Shown in pieces: positions 34,771-45,235 of a DNA stretch of 45,235 nucleotides. The position numbers were made by a program, and so were the translations under genes. The notes beneath the pieces were generated by a model that saw only the letters and a program-made list of their open reading frames with translations, was not told where the DNA came from and ran no database searches. Position 1 is the first letter of the stretch; each line of letters begins with the position of its first letter. The DNA is from Gammaproteobacteria bacterium (GTDB lineage: Bacteria; Pseudomonadota; Gammaproteobacteria; Enterobacterales; Aeromonadaceae), in the NCBI GenBank assembly GCA_018222825.1, contig JAAEZO010000005.1, forward strand, positions 1-45,235, read 5' to 3'.

Positions 34771-34783
34771 GAGGTCAGACCTC
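34771..34783. promoter_or_regulatory. FadR-like operator GAGGTC-A-GACCTC
   Basis: This is a perfect 6-bp inverted repeat with core GGTCnGACC, the centre of E. coli FadR (GntR-family) sites. It covers the predicted transcription start of fadIJ and would act as a repressor site. The fadR gene itself is not in the window. Confidence 0.5.
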
Positions 34784-34822
34784 TTCCTAGGGTAGGGCTT
34801 ACCACTCAGGGCAAGTTGGTTA

Positions 34823-34876
34823 TGGCTGATAACCGATGGGTTTTAGCTTACGGCTGATAACTTACGGTTGATAACA
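34823..34876. repeat. Three imperfect copies of a (C)TTACGGCTGATAAC element
   Basis: TATGGCTGATAACC, CTTACGGCTGATAA and CTTACGGTTGATAAC occur between the fadI promoter and its start. The middle copy is the reverse complement of the TTATCAGCCGTAAG word beside speA at 225-239. Confidence 0.65.
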
Positions 34877-34886
34877 AGGAGCGTAC

Positions 34887-36200
34887 ATGTCACCGACCAA
34901 TCCACTCATTACCCGCAAGGGTGATCGCATTGCCATCGTTTCCGGGCTGAGAACGCCGTTCGCCCGCCAGGCTACCGCTTTGCGTGGCATACCCGCACTG
35001 GAACTGGGCACCATGGTGGTGAACGAACTGCTGGCCCGTACACCGATGGCGGCGAGCGAAGTGCAGCAACTGGTGTTCGGCCAGGTGATACAGATGCCCA
35101 GAGCGCCCAACATTGCCCGGGAAATCGTGCTGGGCACCGAACTGCCGGTCAGCACCGACGCCTACAGCGTCACCCGCGCCTGCGCCACCAGCTTTCAGGC
35201 GGTGTCGAGTCTGGCGGAGTCGATGCTGGCGGGACAGCTTCAGGTGGGCATTGCCGGTGGCGCCGACTCTGCCTCCGTGTTGCCTATCGGAGTGTCGACG
35301 CAACTGGCCGAGGTCTTGCTGGATCTGAGCAAGGCCAGATCCTTTGGTGCAAAGCTGGCGATACTGCGAAATCTCAAACTCAGGGATCTGGCCCCGGTAC
35401 CACCGGCGGTGGCGGAATACTCCACCGGTTTGTCGATGGGACAGACTGCCGAGCAGATGGCTAAAAGTCACGGCATCAGCCGGCAGGCCCAGGATGAACT
35501 GGCGCATCGCTCTCATCAACTGGCGACCGACGCCTGGCAGCGGGGCTGGCTGAATGACGAGGTAATGACGGCCTATGTGCCGCCGTTCAAGACCGCCTTC
35601 GAGCGGGATAATAATATTCGCACCGAATCCCGCCTGGCCGATTACGGCAAGCTCAAGCCCGCCTTTGATCGTCGTCACGGCACCGTGACTGCGGCCAATA
35701 GCACTCCATTGACCGATGGCGCCGCCGCCGTTCTGATGATGACCGAAAGTCGGGCCAAAGAGCTGGGCCTGACGCCGCTCGGTTACCTGCGCAGTTATGC
35801 CTATACGGCGACCGAGGTACGGCACGACATGCTGCTGGGCCCGGCCTATGCCACCCCAATGGCTCTGGATCGCGCCGGCTGTACCCTGGCGGACATGGAT
35901 CTGATTGATATGCACGAGGCGTTCGCCGCCCAGACTCTGGCCAACCTCAGAATGTTTGCAAGCACCACCTTTGCCGAGCGCGAACTCAACCGATCCCGGG
36001 CCATTGGCGAGGTGGACATGAGTAAATTCAATGTGCTGGGTGGTTCTCTGGCCTATGGCCATCCCTTCGCCGCCACCGGCGCACGGATGATCACCCAAAC
36101 CCTGAACGAGCTTAATCGCCGCGGCGGCGGCCTGGCATTGACCACCGCCTGCGCCGCCGGCGGCCTGGGCGTGGCCATGGTACTGGAGGCAGCAAAATGA
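34887..36200 (+). CDS. fadI: 3-ketoacyl-CoA thiolase FadI
   Basis: This encodes 437 residues (E. coli FadI has 436). It cleaves 3-ketoacyl-CoA to acetyl-CoA and shortened acyl-CoA. The nucleophile is C99 in [10 protein letters not shown]. The base pair comprises the histidine of [13 protein letters not shown] (about 392) and the cysteine of TACAAGGLG (about 422). GSGVSTQ-like insertions typical of FadI rather than FadA are present around residues 130-175. AAGGAG precedes the ATG. The stop overlaps fadJ by ATGA. Confidence 0.96.
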   Translation: MSPTNPLITRKGDRIAIVSGLRTPFARQATALRGIPALELGTMVVNELLARTPMAASEVQQLVFGQVIQMPRAPNIAREIVLGTELPVSTDAYSVTRACATSFQAVSSLAESMLAGQLQVGIAGGADSASVLPIGVSTQLAEVLLDLSKARSFGAKLAILRNLKLRDLAPVPPAVAEYSTGLSMGQTAEQMAKSHGISRQAQDELAHRSHQLATDAWQRGWLNDEVMTAYVPPFKTAFERDNNIRTESRLADYGKLKPAFDRRHGTVTAANSTPLTDGAAAVLMMTESRAKELGLTPLGYLRSYAYTATEVRHDMLLGPAYATPMALDRAGCTLADMDLIDMHEAFAAQTLANLRMFASTTFAERELNRSRAIGEVDMSKFNVLGGSLAYGHPFAATGARMITQTLNELNRRGGGLALTTACAAGGLGVAMVLEAAK

Positions 36201-38347
36201 GCGACGTTATGATCGTGACAGGGACCGAGCAGATGACTCCTTCAACCTTTACCCTGCGTAACGAAGACGGCATCGGCATCATCACCATGGACGTGCCGGG
36301 CGAACGCATGAACACCCTGCGTGCCAGTTTCGTGGATGAAATACAGGCATTGTTGGCCGAGATTAGCGCCGATAACAATATCAAGGGTCTGGTGCTGTGC
36401 TCGGGCAAAGCCGACTCCTTTATTGCCGGTGCCGACGTGCACATGCTGGATGAATGCGTTACTGCCGAACAGGCCGAGGCATTGGCTCGGGCAGGGCAAG
36501 ATATATTTAACCAGCTCGAAGCGCTCAAGATACCGCTGATCGCCGCCATTCACGGGCCCTGCCTGGGTGGCGGCCTTGAGCTTGCGTTGGCCTGCCATGG
36601 CCGGGTGTGCAGTGACGATGACAAAACCCGGCTGGGGTTGCCGGAAGTACAGTTGGGGTTGATACCGGGCTCCGGTGGTACCCAGCGCCTGCCTCGGCTG
36701 GTGGGGCTGACCCGGGCACTGGACATGATGCTGACCGGCAAGCAACTGCGGCCCAAACAGGCGTTTAAAGCCGGGCTGGTGAACGACATGGTACCGCACA
36801 GCATTTTGCTGGATACCGCCATCACCCTGGCGCGGCAGGGCAAGCCGAGGCCCAAGCGCAAACGCGATATCAAAACCCTGGCGTTGGAGGCCAACCCATT
36901 TGGCCGCAGGCTGGTGTTCGACAAGGCGCTCAGCACCCTGCGTCATAAAACCCGCGGCAAGTATCCGGCGCCGGAGCGTTTACTGAACGTGGTGCAAACC
37001 GGTCTGCACCAGGGCATCAACAAGGGGTTGGCCGCCGAAGCGCGAGCCTTTGGTGAACTGGTGATGAGCCCCGAGTCGTCGGCGTTGCGTCAGCTGTTTT
37101 TCGCCACCACCGAGATGAAAAAGGAGACCCGTTGGCAGGGTAAAGAACCCAACTCGCTTGCCCGTATCGGCGTGCTCGGCGGCGGCCTGATGGGCGGCGG
37201 CATTGCCTTTGTGACCGCCATCAAGGCCGGGTTACCGGTGCGCATCAAGGACATTTCCCACCAGGGCATCAATCAGGCCATGGCCAATGCCCACGGTCTG
37301 CTGATGCCGAAGGTGAACAAGAAACAGCTGCGGGCCAGCGAAATGCAACAGCAGCTGGCACGGATCACCGGCACCCTGGATTACCGCGGTTTCGAGCGGG
37401 TTGATTTGGTGGTGGAGGCGGTATTCGAGAGTCTCGACATCAAGCGGGAGATGGTGGCCGAGGTGGAGGCGAACTGCCCGAAGCATACGGTTTTTGCCAC
37501 CAATACCTCCTCGCTGCCCATTCACCAGATTGCCGAAGGGGCCGAACGACCCGGGCAGGTGGTGGGGCTGCATTACTTCAGCCCGGTGCACAAGATGCCG
37601 CTGGCGGAAATCATTCCCCACGCGGGTACCAGCCCGGCCACCGTGGCCACGGCGCTGAAACTGGCCCGCGCCCAGGGCAAGACGCCGATCGTGGTGCAGG
37701 ACAAGGCCGGTTTTTACGTAAACCGCATTCTGGCGCCTTATCTCAACGAGGCGGCGCGCCTGCTGCTGGAAGGCGAGCCGATAGAAGCAATCGACCGGGC
37801 GCTGCTGGATTACGGTTTTCCGGTGGGCCCCCTGACCCTGCTGGATGAAGTCGGCATCGATGTGGCCGCCAAAATTTCCCCCATTCTGGCTCGGGAGCTG
37901 GGGGAACGTTTCACCGCCCCCGAGGCATTTGGTAAACTGCTGGAAGACAAACGCCATGGCAAGAAGAACGGCCGTGGTTTTTATCGCCATGACAAAAAAG
38001 GCAAGCACAAACCGGTGGACGACAGTCTTTACGCGCTGTTGGGCATCAAGCCCCAAAGCCGACTGCCGGCTCAGGATCTGGCCGAGCGTTGCCTGCTGTT
38101 GATGCTGAACGAGGCGGCGCTGGCACTGGATGAGGGCGTGATTGCCTCGGCCAGAGACGGCGACATCGGTGCCATCTTCGGCATCGGTTTTCCGCCTTTC
38201 AGCGGTGGTCCCTTCTATTACATGTACCAGCAGGGCATTCAGGCGGTAGTGGATAAAATGGATGAATATGCCCGTAAATACGGCGAGCGTTTCGCGCCCT
38301 GCGAGCCGTTGCGCAAGCTGGCAGAAAGCGGCGGCAGTTATTACTAA
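36197..38347 (+). CDS. fadJ: Multifunctional fatty acid oxidation complex, alpha subunit FadJ
   Basis: This encodes 716 residues (E. coli FadJ has 714). The N-terminal enoyl-CoA hydratase/isomerase domain (about 1-200) has the two catalytic glutamates in [13 protein letters not shown] and [10 protein letters not shown]. The 3-hydroxyacyl-CoA dehydrogenase part begins with the NAD site [14 protein letters not shown] (about 320). The catalytic histidine is in [11 protein letters not shown]. It forms a complex with FadI for hydration and oxidation of enoyl-CoA. Start ATG 36197 has GGAGG eight bases upstream and overlaps fadI. MTPSTF, twelve codons in, is an alternative start. Confidence 0.96.
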   Translation: MSDVMIVTGTEQMTPSTFTLRNEDGIGIITMDVPGERMNTLRASFVDEIQALLAEISADNNIKGLVLCSGKADSFIAGADVHMLDECVTAEQAEALARAGQDIFNQLEALKIPLIAAIHGPCLGGGLELALACHGRVCSDDDKTRLGLPEVQLGLIPGSGGTQRLPRLVGLTRALDMMLTGKQLRPKQAFKAGLVNDMVPHSILLDTAITLARQGKPRPKRKRDIKTLALEANPFGRRLVFDKALSTLRHKTRGKYPAPERLLNVVQTGLHQGINKGLAAEARAFGELVMSPESSALRQLFFATTEMKKETRWQGKEPNSLARIGVLGGGLMGGGIAFVTAIKAGLPVRIKDISHQGINQAMANAHGLLMPKVNKKQLRASEMQQQLARITGTLDYRGFERVDLVVEAVFESLDIKREMVAEVEANCPKHTVFATNTSSLPIHQIAEGAERPGQVVGLHYFSPVHKMPLAEIIPHAGTSPATVATALKLARAQGKTPIVVQDKAGFYVNRILAPYLNEAARLLLEGEPIEAIDRALLDYGFPVGPLTLLDEVGIDVAAKISPILARELGERFTAPEAFGKLLEDKRHGKKNGRGFYRHDKKGKHKPVDDSLYALLGIKPQSRLPAQDLAERCLLLMLNEAALALDEGVIASARDGDIGAIFGIGFPPFSGGPFYYMYQQGIQAVVDKMDEYARKYGERFAPCEPLRKLAESGGSYY

Positions 38348-38356
38348 TTTATTAAT

Positions 38357-38427
38357 GTGAAGAGTGAGGCGTAAAGGGTGAGGGGTTAAACACCTCACAC
38401 CTCACGTCTTACCCTTCACGTTTTTTT
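38357..38427 (+). terminator. Long imperfect hairpin after fadJ, followed by T7
   Basis: Two 27-base arms (38357-38383 and 38393-38419) rich in GTGAGG/CCTCAC pair with about six mismatches, and seven T residues follow. It works as a terminator on paper. Its length and internal repetition suggest it derives from a palindromic repeat element. Confidence 0.75.
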
Positions 38428-38435
38428 CTACAGCC

Positions 38436-38464
38436 CTTGAAATCCTCCCGGCCAGCCCCATCTT
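38436..38464 (+). promoter_or_regulatory. Heat-shock (sigma-32) promoter of htpG
   Basis: CTTGAAA (38436-38442), a 13-base spacer and CCCCATCTT (38456-38464) match the sigma-32 consensus CTTGAAA-N(13-15)-CCCCATnT almost exactly. It lies 38 bases ahead of the htpG start. Confidence 0.88.
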
Positions 38465-38501
38465 TCTGTACATAAGTCAAACCCAAGCAAGGAACATGAA
38501 G

Positions 38502-40418
38502 ATGTCAGAAGCTGTGCATACCGAAACTCATGGTTTTCAAACCGAAGTCAAACAACTGCTCAACCTGATGGCCCATAGCCTCTATTCCAATAAAGAGGTG
38601 TTTCTGCGCGAGCTGGTGTCCAACGCCGCCGATGCCGCCGACAAGCTGCGCTTCAAGGCGCTTTCTGACAGCAGCCTTTATGAAGCTGACGGCAACCTGC
38701 GGGTACGTCTGGTACTGGACAAAGACAACAAGACGCTGACCATTTCCGATAACGGCATCGGCATGAGCCGCGACGAGGTTATCGAGCACCTGGGCACCAT
38801 CGCCAAGTCCGGCACCAAGGCCTTTTTTGGTCAGCTGTCCGGTGATCAGGCCAAAGACTCCCAGCTGATCGGCCAGTTCGGCGTGGGTTTCTACTCCGCC
38901 TTTATCGTGGCCGACAAGGTCACCGTGCTCAGCCGTGCCGCCGGCCAGCCCACCGACCGCGGTGTGCGCTGGGAGTCCGACGGTGACGGCAGCTTCACCG
39001 TGGCCGACATCGAAAAAGAGGGCCGCGGCACCGACGTGATCCTGCATTTGCGTGAAGCCGAGCTGGAATTCCTCGATGACTGGCGCCTGCGCAGCATCAT
39101 CGGCAAGTATTCCGACCACATCAGCATCGCCGTGGAAATGTGGAAAGACGGTGAGCCCGAGCAGACCGACGAAGACGGCACCGTTACCTCTCCCGCCACC
39201 GAAGGCGAATGGGAGCAGGTCAACAAGGCCACAGCCCTGTGGACCCGCGCCAAGGGCGAGGTGAGTGACGAAGAATATCAGGAATTCTACAAGCACATCT
39301 CCCACGACTGGCAGGATGCGCTGGCCTGGAGCCACAACAAGGTGGAAGGCAACCAGGAATACACCAGCCTGCTGTATGTGCCGGCCAAGGCGCCATTCGA
39401 CATGTGGAACCGGGAGCAGAGCCACGGCCTCAAGCTGTATGTGCAGCGGGTGTTCATCATGGATGACGCCGAGCAGTTTATGCCAACATACCTGCGGTTT
39501 GTGAAGGGGGTGCTCGACTCCAACGATCTGCCGCTGAACGTATCGCGCGAAATTCTGCAGGACAACAAGATCACCGCCCAGCTGCGCAAGGCCTGCAGCA
39601 AGCGGGTGTTGTCCATGCTGGAACAGATGGCGAAGAACGACGCCGAAAAATATCAGGGCTTCTGGAAAGAGTTCGGCAACGTACTGAAAGAAGGCCCGGC
39701 CGAAGACTACGCCAACCGCGAGCAAATTGCCGGTCTGCTGCGCTTTGCCAGCACTCATAACGGCTCCGATGCTCAGACCGTGTCGCTGGATGACTACATA
39801 GCGCGCATGAAGGAAGGTCAGGACAAGATCTACTACATCACCGCCGACAGCTATGCCGCCGCCAGCCACAGCCCGCACCTGGAAATCTTCCGCAAGAAGG
39901 GCATTGAGGTGCTGCTGATGTGGGAGCGGGTCGACGAGTGGCTGATGAACCACCTGAGCGACTTCAAAGACAAGCAGTTTGTGTCCGTGACCAAGGGCGA
40001 ACTGGATCTGGGCGAGTTGGACGACGAAGAAACCAAAAAAGCCCAGGAAGAAGCCAAGGAAGCTTTGGCACCGCTGCTGGAACGGGTCAAGACCGCGCTG
40101 GGCGAAGAGGTGAAAGAAGTGCGTCTGACGCACCGTCTGACCAGCACGCCTTCGTGTGTGGTGGCAGATGATCACGACATGAGCACCCAGATGATCAAGC
40201 TGATGCGCTCTGCCGGTCAGCCGGTACCGGAGCAGAAGTACATTCTGGAGCTGAACCCCGAGCACGTGCTGGTGAAAAAACTGGAAACCCTGGCAGAAGG
40301 CGACCAGTTCACCGAGTGGTCCCAGCTGCTGCTGGAGCAGGCTCAGCTGGCCGAGCAGGGCGGTCTGAAAGATCCCGCGGCCTTCGTGGCCCGCATCAAC
40401 CGTCTGTTGCTGGGCTGA
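38502..40418 (+). CDS. htpG: Chaperone protein HtpG (Hsp90)
   Basis: This encodes 638 residues. The GHKL ATPase domain (about 1-235) has the metal and nucleotide residues E and N in [22 protein letters not shown] and [11 protein letters not shown]. The middle domain has the catalytic arginine in [15 protein letters not shown]-terminal dimerisation domain follows. It is an ATP-driven chaperone in the cytosol. ATG 38502 is chosen because AAGGA lies eight bases upstream. The ATG at 38496 is too close to it. A near-consensus sigma-32 promoter shows that it belongs to the heat-shock regulon. Confidence 0.97.
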   Translation: MSEAVHTETHGFQTEVKQLLNLMAHSLYSNKEVFLRELVSNAADAADKLRFKALSDSSLYEADGNLRVRLVLDKDNKTLTISDNGIGMSRDEVIEHLGTIAKSGTKAFFGQLSGDQAKDSQLIGQFGVGFYSAFIVADKVTVLSRAAGQPTDRGVRWESDGDGSFTVADIEKEGRGTDVILHLREAELEFLDDWRLRSIIGKYSDHISIAVEMWKDGEPEQTDEDGTVTSPATEGEWEQVNKATALWTRAKGEVSDEEYQEFYKHISHDWQDALAWSHNKVEGNQEYTSLLYVPAKAPFDMWNREQSHGLKLYVQRVFIMDDAEQFMPTYLRFVKGVLDSNDLPLNVSREILQDNKITAQLRKACSKRVLSMLEQMAKNDAEKYQGFWKEFGNVLKEGPAEDYANREQIAGLLRFASTHNGSDAQTVSLDDYIARMKEGQDKIYYITADSYAAASHSPHLEIFRKKGIEVLLMWERVDEWLMNHLSDFKDKQFVSVTKGELDLGELDDEETKKAQEEAKEALAPLLERVKTALGEEVKEVRLTHRLTSTPSCVVADDHDMSTQMIKLMRSAGQPVPEQKYILELNPEHVLVKKLETLAEGDQFTEWSQLLLEQAQLAEQGGLKDPAAFVARINRLLLG

Positions 40419-41367
<949 letters not shown>

Positions 41368-41383
41368 TGTCATTGCTACCAAT

Positions 41384-41410
41384 CGGGCGCTTCTTGCGCC
41401 CGGTTTTTTT
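41384..41410 (+). terminator. adk terminator
   Basis: CGGGCGC and GCGCCCG pair around TTCTT, followed by seven T residues. Confidence 0.88.
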
Positions 41411-41446
41411 CCTCTTTTTCTCCGCTTTCCCTCCGTTTTTTCAGAT

Positions 41447-42427
41447 ATGGATAACAAAGTGAAAACAGGCGTTTTACTGGTTAACCTGGGCACTCCTACC
41501 GCTCCCACCGCCAAGGCGGTAAAAACCTTCCTCGGTCAGTTTCTGCACGATTATCGCGTGGTTGATATTCCCAGAATGCTCTGGTGCCCGCTGTTGCACG
41601 GCATTATTCTGCCGTTCCGCTCGCCCAAGGTCGCCAAACTGTATCAGTCTATCTGGTGGGAAGAGGGCTCGCCGCTGATGGTAGTGAGTCGTCGCCAGCA
41701 GGCAGGCCTGAGTGCGGCCTTGCAGGAAGCGGGTATCGACATGCCGGTAGCCCTTGGCATGAGCTATGGCGAACCGTCGATGGCGACGGCCTGGCAGGAG
41801 TTGAAAGATCAGGGTGTTGACCGGGTCATACTGTTGCCGATGTATCCGCAGTATTCGGTGAGTACCACCGCCTCGGTATTCGACAGCTGGGCCCGGCTGA
41901 TGAAAAGCGAGCGCCGACTGCCGGCCTTCCGCTTTATTCACGATTATCATGACAGCCACGGCTATATTCAGGCACTGGCGGAGTCGGTACGCGAGCACTG
42001 GGAAGCCAAGGGCAGAACCGATTTGCTGCTGTTGTCTTATCACGGTATTCCCAAGCGCTTCGAAGACGAGGGCGACCCCTATGGCCACCAGTGCCATAGG
42101 ACCTCCGAGTTGCTGGCCGCCGAGCTGGGACTGGAGCGTCATGAATGGCGTACTACCTTTCAGTCTCGTTTTGGCCGCGAGCCCTGGCTGCAGCCCTACA
42201 CCGACGAAACCATGAAGGCGCTGCCGGACGAAGGCATCAAGAGCGTGAGCGTGATTTGCCCTGCCTTTTCGGCCGATTGCCTCGAAACGCTGGAAGAAAT
42301 CGCCGAGCAGAATAAAGAGATCTTCATGGAAGCCGGTGGTGAAGCCTATCACTACATTCCCGCGCTGAATGACAATCCTGCCCATATCCGCATGATGATG
42401 GATCTGGTTTGCCGCGAGCTGGGATAA
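41447..42427 (+). CDS. hemH: Ferrochelatase
   Basis: This encodes 326 residues. It inserts Fe2+ in protoporphyrin IX, the last step of haem synthesis. The catalytic histidine is H199 in [11 protein letters not shown] and the conserved acidic residue is E280 in [18 protein letters not shown] is the family start. ATG 41447 matches that start, although no clear Shine-Dalgarno precedes it (the sequence is pyrimidine-rich). The adk terminator lies just upstream, so expression needs readthrough or a promoter in this short gap. Confidence 0.95.
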   Translation: MDNKVKTGVLLVNLGTPTAPTAKAVKTFLGQFLHDYRVVDIPRMLWCPLLHGIILPFRSPKVAKLYQSIWWEEGSPLMVVSRRQQAGLSAALQEAGIDMPVALGMSYGEPSMATAWQELKDQGVDRVILLPMYPQYSVSTTASVFDSWARLMKSERRLPAFRFIHDYHDSHGYIQALAESVREHWEAKGRTDLLLLSYHGIPKRFEDEGDPYGHQCHRTSELLAAELGLERHEWRTTFQSRFGREPWLQPYTDETMKALPDEGIKSVSVICPAFSADCLETLEEIAEQNKEIFMEAGGEAYHYIPALNDNPAHIRMMMDLVCRELG

Positions 42428-42452
42428 ACACATCGCTCACCAGCTATTAACG

Positions 42453-42482
42453 AAAACGCCGGGGTTATCCCCGGCGTTTTGT
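42453..42482. terminator. Bidirectional terminator between hemH and the antiporter gene
   Basis: AAAACGCCGGGG and CCCCGGCGTTTT form a perfect 12-bp stem around TTAT. Confidence 0.93.
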
Positions 42483-42503
42483 TTTCAGGTCGCGTGTTGG
42501 CGG

Positions 42504-44093
42504 TTAGGCCGACTGTAACTGCAACTTGGTATTTTCGATCACATGGCGAGCAAAGCCGCTGCCGGCCTCTTCGTAAATATTGAAGATATCGTCTGCCCCC
42601 ATCTCTCGCAGCTGAGCCCCTTCTTCCGGGTAGCAGATAATGGCGGCTACCTTGCCCTTGAACTGGTTATGACGTATCTGCTCCAGGGCATAGAGATTAC
42701 CCGCATGATTCGGCATGGCCAGAAAGATATATTCCAGCTGTGCGCTGATGTTGGTCTTGTCCCAGAAGTCCGAATCCGATGCATCGCCTTCCAGGGCGTT
42801 GATATTCAGTTCCTGCAGCAGCTTGATTTTTTTCTTGTCGCTGTCGATACCCAGCAACTGGCCCGGATAATGCTGTTCCAGCTCCATGTAGGCGCCCTGG
42901 CCGATGCGGCCCATGCCGATTACCAGTACCCTGGCATCGCCCAGTTGAATGGGCATGTCGTCCGGGTGAAGATTCGGCGATTCGCGCAGCTGAAAGCGGT
43001 TCATCAGCCGGCGATAGATGTTCTCGTTTTCGGCGTTCAACGGGGCCGACACCATGAAGGAAACCGCCAGTGCAATGGAGGCGACAATCGCCCAGTCGTT
43101 GCTGAGCAACCCCTGCTTGGCCGCGAGTGCGGCGACGATGAGGCCAAACTCCGAATAGTTGGTCAGGCTGAACGTCGCCAGCAGCGAGGTACGAATCCTC
43201 AGGCCGCTGCGGCTGTAAAACAGGTAGTAGAGCAGGCTTTTCAGCGGTAGTACCAGCAGCAGTATGGCGGCAATCCACAGGGCGTCCATGGTCGGCATGC
43301 CGTTCAGGCCGATGCTCAGGAAAAACGCCACCAGAAACAGCTCTTTCATGTTGAACAGGGATTTGGCCAGTGAAGAGGAGCTGTAGTGAGAGGCCAGCAT
43401 CATGCCGATGATCAGGGCGCCAAGGTCACCCTTGAGCCCGACCAGCTCGAAGCCGCCAACGCCCACCACCAATGCCAGAAACACTGCAAACAGGGTTTGC
43501 AGCTCGCCGTGACCGCTTCGCTCCAGTACCTTGAAAAACAGTGGTCGCAACAGCGGCAGCAGCACCAGCAGACCCAGCGCCCAGGGACTGGGCACCTTGC
43601 CGCTGGAAATGGTTAAAAACGCCACCGCGAACAGATCCTGCATCACCAGCACACCGATGGCGATACGGCCGTAGAAGGTATTCATGTCGCTGCGTTCTTC
43701 GAGCACCTTGACCGCAAAGACGGTGCTGGAAAAGCTGAGCGCAAAGCCCATCAGCATGGCCTGACGCCATTCCAGCTCCAGCGCCAGGCTGAAGCCGATG
43801 GTTTTCACCGCCAGCAGCACCCCGGTAAACAGCAGGGTCGAGCACAGAATATGGCCGGTGGCCGTGCCCCAGACTTCTTTCTTGAGCAGGGTTTTGATGT
43901 CCAGCTTGAGTCCGATGCTGAACAACAACAGGGTTACCCCCAGGTTGGCGAGGGTGTCGAGGGTAGCGTTACTTTCATAGCCCATGGCGTTGAGCACGAA
44001 GCCCGCCGCCAGAAAACCAATCAGGGGAGGAAGGTTAATCAGATAAACGGCCAGGCCGCAGCCAAAGGCAATAGCGATAAAAATGGGATCCAT
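42504..44093 (-). CDS. CPA2 cation/proton antiporter with TrkA-N domain (KefB/YbaL type)
   Basis: This encodes 529 residues. About twelve membrane segments form the Na_H_Exchanger (CPA2) part (1-375). A cytoplasmic NAD-binding TrkA-N domain follows (about 390-510) with the Rossmann motif VLVIGMGRIGQGAY. FALSFSSTVFAVKVLEERSDMNTFYGRIAIGVLVMQDLFAV is the conserved transport core, with the key aspartate in MQDLF. Relatives move K+ or Na+ against H+, and KefB/KefC respond to glutathione adducts. The protein is shorter than KefC and lacks a clear KefF/KefG partner gene nearby. The specific ion is unknown. The ribosome site (AAGAAG) is modest. Confidence 0.85.
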   Translation of the reverse strand: MDPIFIAIAFGCGLAVYLINLPPLIGFLAAGFVLNAMGYESNATLDTLANLGVTLLLFSIGLKLDIKTLLKKEVWGTATGHILCSTLLFTGVLLAVKTIGFSLALELEWRQAMLMGFALSFSSTVFAVKVLEERSDMNTFYGRIAIGVLVMQDLFAVAFLTISSGKVPSPWALGLLVLLPLLRPLFFKVLERSGHGELQTLFAVFLALVVGVGGFELVGLKGDLGALIIGMMLASHYSSSSLAKSLFNMKELFLVAFFLSIGLNGMPTMDALWIAAILLLVLPLKSLLYYLFYSRSGLRIRTSLLATFSLTNYSEFGLIVAALAAKQGLLSNDWAIVASIALAVSFMVSAPLNAENENIYRRLMNRFQLRESPNLHPDDMPIQLGDARVLVIGMGRIGQGAYMELEQHYPGQLLGIDSDKKKIKLLQELNINALEGDASDSDFWDKTNISAQLEYIFLAMPNHAGNLYALEQIRHNQFKGKVAAIICYPEEGAQLREMGADDIFNIYEEAGSGFARHVIENTKLQLQSA

Positions 44094-44116
44094 TAGTGCT
44101 TCTTATTATTGCTGAG

Positions 44117-44869
44117 TCAGAACAGGTCGATATCGGCGACGGAAGAATAAACATGCTGCGGACGGAAGGGCATTTTGTCAATGTCTGCGACCTGACTGAC
44201 TCCAGTCAGCACCAGCACGGTTTCGAGTCCGGCCTGAAAGCCGGCCAGAATGTCCGTTTTCAGGTTGTCACCGACAATCAGGGTATTTTCGGAGTGGGCA
44301 TCCATATGGTTGAGTGCGGCCCGCACTATCCAGGCGCTGGGCTTGCCGACGTAAAACGGCTTCTTGCCGGTCATGCGTTCGATGGGAGCACAGAGCGCGC
44401 CACAGGCCGGATGCATGTTCGGGCCGTGGGTATCCGGGTTGGTGGCAATAAAGCTGGCGCCGTCGGCCACAAAGCGGGCCGCCATCTGGATCATGCTCCA
44501 GTTGTAGTTGCGGGTTTCGCCCACCACCACAAAGTCCGGATCGATGTCGGTAATGGTAAAACCGGCCTTGTACAGCTCGTGGATCAGCGCCCCTTCACCG
44601 ATGACATAGGCTTTTTCGCCGTTCTGGCGTTTCAGAAAGTCGGCGGTGGCCATGGCCGAGGTATAGAAACTGCTTTCCGGTACTTCGATGCCGGCGGAAT
44701 AAAAACGGTTTTGCAGATCCTTGGGAGTCTGGGCCGGATAATTGGTAAGAAACAGCAGGTTGATGCCCTGTTCCTGCACCCGGCGTACAAAGGCGTCGGC
44801 ACCGGGGATCAAGTCGTTGTTATGCAGAATGACGCCGTCGATATCACAAATCAGATTTTTCTTATGCAC
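44117..44869 (-). CDS. nagD: HAD-family phosphatase NagD
   Basis: This encodes 250 residues, the same size as E. coli NagD. The HAD nucleophile motif is CDIDGVIL (both aspartates present). FLTNYPAQTP is motif II and VGDNLKTDI is motif IV. It is a nucleotide and sugar phosphatase. The start is GTG at 44869, seven bases after GGAG. An ATG nearer the ribosome site opens a three-codon frame (ATGAGTGCATAA) that overlaps the GTG. No nag genes adjoin it here, so a link to N-acetylglucosamine is not supported by context. It lies 23 bases upstream of the antiporter gene on the same strand and may be cotranscribed. Confidence 0.94.
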   Translation of the reverse strand: MHKKNLICDIDGVILHNNDLIPGADAFVRRVQEQGINLLFLTNYPAQTPKDLQNRFYSAGIEVPESSFYTSAMATADFLKRQNGEKAYVIGEGALIHELYKAGFTITDIDPDFVVVGETRNYNWSMIQMAARFVADGASFIATNPDTHGPNMHPACGALCAPIERMTGKKPFYVGKPSAWIVRAALNHMDAHSENTLIVGDNLKTDILAGFQAGLETVLVLTGVSQVADIDKMPFRPQHVYSSVADIDLF

Positions 44870-44975
44870 TCATGCTCTCCTTTAGGCCCGTCTTGCGCAG
44901 CTTGGAGCCCGCTGTGGCTTTATACCTACTGTCATCGCAGCTTATGACAAATTGATGACCAACGTCATCGTTTTA

Positions 44976-45235
44976 TTACCTTTCTATGCAGTTAAGCAGG
45001 GGGCGGAGTTGATTTATACGATAGCTAATGGTGGTGGCGCGTCGTTGCACGTAGGCCGATGGCCGCCCGGCGTTGTACTGGCGCGGATTGGGCAGCACCG
45101 CTGCCAGCAAGGCGGCCTGATGACGCGTGAGCTTGGCGGCAGAGGTATTGAAATAGGCTCGTGCCGCCGCCTCGGCGCCGTAGATGCCGGGGCCGAATTC
45201 GGCGATGTTCAGATACAACGTCATGATGCGGTCTT
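44976..45235 (-). CDS. mtgA: Monofunctional peptidoglycan transglycosylase, C-terminal part (partial)
   Basis: The 3' end of a gene continues beyond the right edge. About 86 codons are seen, open to the last bases ([14 protein letters not shown]). [23 protein letters not shown] and the [20 protein letters not shown] segment are signature blocks of glycosyltransferase family 51. The short tail after PNP with no transpeptidase domain indicates MtgA, not a bifunctional penicillin-binding protein. It polymerises lipid II to glycan strands at the inner membrane. The catalytic glutamates lie outside the window. Confidence 0.9.
   Translation of the reverse strand, partial: DRIMTLYLNIAEFGPGIYGAEAAARAYFNTSAAKLTRHQAALLAAVLPNPRQYNAGRPSAYVQRRATTISYRINQLRPLLNCIER

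Larger units (their letters stand above)
34572..34886. other. Divergent intergenic region between the sigma gene and fadI
   Basis: There is no gene in these 315 bases. It holds an inverted repeat TTGCGCC-N6-GGCGCAA (34653-34672), the fadIJ promoter, a FadR-like palindrome, and three imperfect copies of a GGCTGATAAC-type repeat (34823-34876). Confidence 0.7.

Overview
The window is a stretch of gammaproteobacterial chromosome at roughly 55-60 % GC. The predicted proteins resemble those of Aeromonadales such as Oceanimonas, Oceanisphaera, Zobellella or Aeromonas, but this placement is by recalled family similarity and gene order only, not by a search. Almost every gene is a recognisable core gene. 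I see no insertion sequence, prophage or CRISPR array. The accessory interest lies in regulatory DNA, one gutted gene and a few small unexplained elements.

Regions from left to right. (1) 1-3.7 kb: the 3' end of speA, a small ybaM-like gene, a possible small RNA, and psrA-fadE (fatty-acid regulator and acyl-CoA dehydrogenase). (2) 3.8-8.7 kb, minus strand: sodB, rimO, hexR and pykA, each followed by its own hairpin terminator. (3) 9.0-13.1 kb: grxD, then yccA, yccS and tusE on the minus strand, and tRNA-Ser(UGA). The yccA/tRNA-Ser adjacency matches E. coli. (4) 13.2-19.4 kb: an RluA-family pseudouridine synthase, a short-chain dehydrogenase, and a fructose PTS operon. In that operon fruB (EIIA-HPr-EI fusion) and fruA are intact, but fruK is reduced to a 45-codon in-frame remnant that keeps both ATGA junctions. 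(5) 19.5-25.9 kb: ribA on the minus strand, then the conserved cmk-rpsA-ihfB-lapA-lapB-pyrF cluster and a DUF3820 gene. (6) 26-34.6 kb: an H-NS-family gene, a lysine riboswitch driving an NhaC-type transporter, a degenerate EAL-HDOD protein, fadL, putP, and an ECF sigma factor overlapping a DUF3379 membrane protein. (7) 34.9-45.2 kb: fadIJ, htpG with a textbook heat-shock promoter, adk, hemH, a KefB/YbaL-type antiporter, nagD and the 3' end of mtgA.

Fatty-acid use is a theme. FadL (uptake), FadE (first oxidation) and FadI/FadJ (rest of the cycle) are all here, with a PsrA-type regulator. A PsrA-like AAAC-N4-GTTT operator lies at both the psrA-fadE and fadL promoters. A different, FadR-like GGTCnGACC palindrome lies at the fadIJ promoter, which suggests two regulators divide the pathway. 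Carbon flux is represented by HexR, PykA and the fructose PTS.

The observations most worth following are the fruK deletion, the lysine riboswitch with a visible switching helix, the two-regulator layout of the fad genes, and the small-RNA candidate beside psrA.
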